Assembly (NCBI GenBank): GCA_003157715.1
Contig: PMKK01000348.1
Coordinates: 1,855 to 9,107 of the forward strand
DNA: 7,253 nt
Reading direction: 5' to 3'
From: Actinomycetota bacterium
GTDB lineage: Bacteria; Actinomycetota; Thermoleophilia; UBA2241
Within the stretch, counting starts at the first letter, position 1. Each line of letters starts with the position of its first letter. Below, one piece after another: positions 6,476 through 7,253 of the stretch. The notes under the pieces are model-generated. The model was not told the origin of the DNA. It saw only the letters and a program-made list of their open reading frames with translations, and ran no database searches. A program made the translations under genes and the position numbers.

Positions 6476-6499
6476 GGCGCGCGACCTACGTTGCGCGCC
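6476..6499 (+). promoter_or_regulatory. Strong hairpin between AOR and ferredoxin genes
   Basis: GGCGCGCGAC (6476-6485) pairs with GTTGCGCGCC (6490-6499) around a CTAC loop: 10 bp with a single G-U. It begins 35 bases after the AOR stop, is not followed by a U-tract, and ends 34 bases before the ferredoxin ATG. It is placed to act as an mRNA 3'-end stabiliser or partial terminator that adjusts the ratio of the two subunits. That role is inferred. Confidence 0.55.
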
Positions 6500-6533
6500 T
6501 GGTGTCTGACAGGCGGCGAGAAAGGGACTAGAG

Positions 6534-7037
6534 ATGCCTCACGTGATGATCAGCAGCAAGAAGTGCACCGGCTGCCATATGTGCGAGCTCGGCTGTTCGG
6601 CCTGGCACGAGGGCGGCTTTCAGCCGTCGCGCGCCCGTCTGTTCGCCGACGTCAACCCGACGACCGCGGTGATCAAGGGCCATAGCTGCCTGCAGACCGG
6701 CTGCGCCAAGTGCGAGGAAGCCTGCCCGAACGACGCCATCGTCAGGCGCGAGGTCACGGTCACGCCTTCCGGCACCTTCGCCAGCAAGGAGAAGGTCGGC
6801 GACTCGGTCACCGGCATCGTGCTCGTGGTCGACGAAGAGAAGTGCACCAACTGTGGCGACTGCTACGACGTCTGCCCCTACGGCGTGATCAACGAGCACC
6901 CCGAGCGCAAGGTCGCCTTCAAGTGCGACCTGTGCGAAGGCGACCCGCAGTGCATCACGTTCTGTCAGAACCAGTACGTCCTGGCCGTCGATCTCAAGGT
7001 CGACAAGGCCGACAGGGCGCTTACCGCGAAGGCCTGA
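6534..7037 (+). CDS. Ferredoxin-like electron-transfer subunit with four predicted [4Fe-4S] clusters (AorA-type)
   Basis: This 167-residue soluble protein has exactly 16 cysteines in four groups: C11, C14, C17, C21; C52, C57, C60, C64; C104, C107, C110, C114; and C131, C134, C140, C144. This is the arrangement of the DmsB/HybA/CooF-type iron-sulfur subunits, which hold four [4Fe-4S] clusters in a chain. The two CxxCxxxCP groups (57-65, 107-115) are classic ferredoxin motifs. No Tat signal or membrane anchor is present, so it is cytosolic. Small subunits of this kind accompany AOR enzymes, as in Aromatoleum AorA, and BamC fills a similar place beside BamB. Lying 93 bases after the AOR gene with its own AAAGGG ribosome binding site, it most likely carries electrons between the AOR and a ferredoxin or another redox partner. 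No flavin/NAD-binding subunit is seen within the window. Confidence 0.92.
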   Translation: MPHVMISSKKCTGCHMCELGCSAWHEGGFQPSRARLFADVNPTTAVIKGHSCLQTGCAKCEEACPNDAIVRREVTVTPSGTFASKEKVGDSVTGIVLVVDEEKCTNCGDCYDVCPYGVINEHPERKVAFKCDLCEGDPQCITFCQNQYVLAVDLKVDKADRALTAKA

Positions 7038-7050
7038 CTTTTCGCACCGA

Positions 7051-7086
7051 GCGCAGGCGGGGCGGCAGGCGCCGTCCCGCCTGCGC
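7051..7086 (+). terminator. Terminator-like hairpin after the ferredoxin gene
   Basis: GCGCAGGCGGG (7051-7061) pairs perfectly with CCCGCCTGCGC (7076-7086). The inner GCGGC (7062-7066, read from the second G of the run) continues pairing with GCCGT (7071-7075) through one G-U. The result is a 16-bp stem with a 4-base AGGC loop, starting 14 bases after the ferredoxin stop. No U-tract follows, so it would be a U-less terminator or a 3' stabiliser, as is common in high-GC genomes. Confidence 0.6.
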
Positions 7087-7195
7087 CGGCGGTCCGGCTG
7101 CGCCGTGCGTCCTGGGCGGCGGTTCAGCCCCGGTCCGTGCGCGCTTGGGCGGCGGATCGCTCCATTTCTTCACAGGAACCCTCCCTCCCCGGCTC
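7087..7195 (+). other. GC-rich intergenic stretch with a short direct repeat
   Basis: No gene is supported here. TGGGCGGCGG occurs at 7113-7122 and again at 7146-7155, each followed by a near-identical short tail. The stretch turns less GC-rich near 7160, before a possible promoter element. Confidence 0.5.
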
Positions 7196-7204
7196 TGGTA
7201 CGAT
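7196..7204 (+). promoter_or_regulatory. Possible extended -10 promoter element
   Basis: TGG directly before TACGAT (7199-7204) resembles an extended -10 box (TGn-TAnnnT). No good -35 hexamer is found at normal spacing. Transcription would start close to 7211-7213. It is a single short motif, so confidence is low. Confidence 0.3.
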
Positions 7205-7212
7205 TGGCTTTG

Positions 7213-7253
7213 ATGATTCGCCGTGCCCCATCGCAAGACCTTCCAGGGTTCGT
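7213..7253 (+). CDS. Possible start of the next gene, cut by the window end
   Basis: ATG at 7213 opens a frame that runs to the edge (MIRRAPSQDLPGF). A GTG at 7223 opens another (MPHRKTFQGS). Neither has a Shine-Dalgarno site. The ATG lies 8 bases after the possible -10 box, which would suit a leaderless mRNA. Thirteen codons are too few to recognise a product or to be sure that this is a gene. Confidence 0.2.
   Translation, partial: MIRRAPSQDLPGF

Noticed and set aside
4662..7037. BamB/BamC class II benzoyl-CoA reductase pair
   Set aside because: The residues around 74-95 and the overall wording follow AOR rather than BamB as I recall it, and no other bam gene is in the window.

Overview
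The window is a high-GC stretch of bacterial DNA in which almost everything is coded on the + strand, in two gene groups separated by about 320 bases. GTG and TTG starts, clear Shine-Dalgarno sites, and an aldehyde:ferredoxin oxidoreductase (AOR) paired with a multi-cluster ferredoxin point to an anaerobic, tungsten- or molybdenum-using bacterium. A high-GC anaerobic actinobacterium is my best guess, but Desulfobacterota, Chloroflexota or others cannot be excluded from the sequence alone.

Region 1 (1-4337) is a compact operon whose promoter lies upstream of the window. It encodes the 3' part of a homocitrate-synthase/NifV-type condensing enzyme, the large subunit of a LeuC/homoaconitase-type dehydratase, a cyclophilin peptidyl-prolyl isomerase, the dehydratase small subunit, an NAD-type isocitrate/homoisocitrate dehydrogenase, and a small DUF3467 protein. 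The spacings are +10, -8, +3, +2 and +36 bases. The three enzyme activities form a condensation - isomerisation - oxidative decarboxylation series that lengthens a 2-oxoacid by one carbon. Two readings fit. One is homocitrate to 2-oxoadipate (alpha-aminoadipate lysine route or a related chain elongation). The other is citrate to 2-oxoglutarate with a Re-citrate synthase, an enzyme of this same condensing family known from anaerobes such as Clostridium kluyveri. The dehydrogenase carries the Ser-x-Asn substrate motif of true isocitrate dehydrogenases, and the small subunit carries an LRT loop like that of methanogen homoaconitase. The citrate reading therefore deserves a serious look. The cyclophilin lying between the two dehydratase subunit genes is the most unusual feature of the layout.

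Region 2 (4338-4661) has no gene. It begins with a very GC-rich palindromic stretch containing a perfect tandem 19-bp repeat, probably where the first operon ends. A good sigma-70-like promoter (TTGGCA-18-TACAAT) follows, then a roughly 90-base leader whose last hairpin could cover the next ribosome binding site.

Region 3 (4662-7086) encodes an AOR-family tungsten/molybdenum-pterin oxidoreductase and a 16-cysteine ferredoxin-like subunit that should hold four [4Fe-4S] clusters. A strong 10-bp hairpin lies between the two genes and a 16-bp hairpin just after the second. Together they look like an aldehyde oxidation / acid reduction module with its own electron-transfer subunit. The last ~165 bases hold no clear gene except a possible leaderless start at 7213, cut off by the window end.
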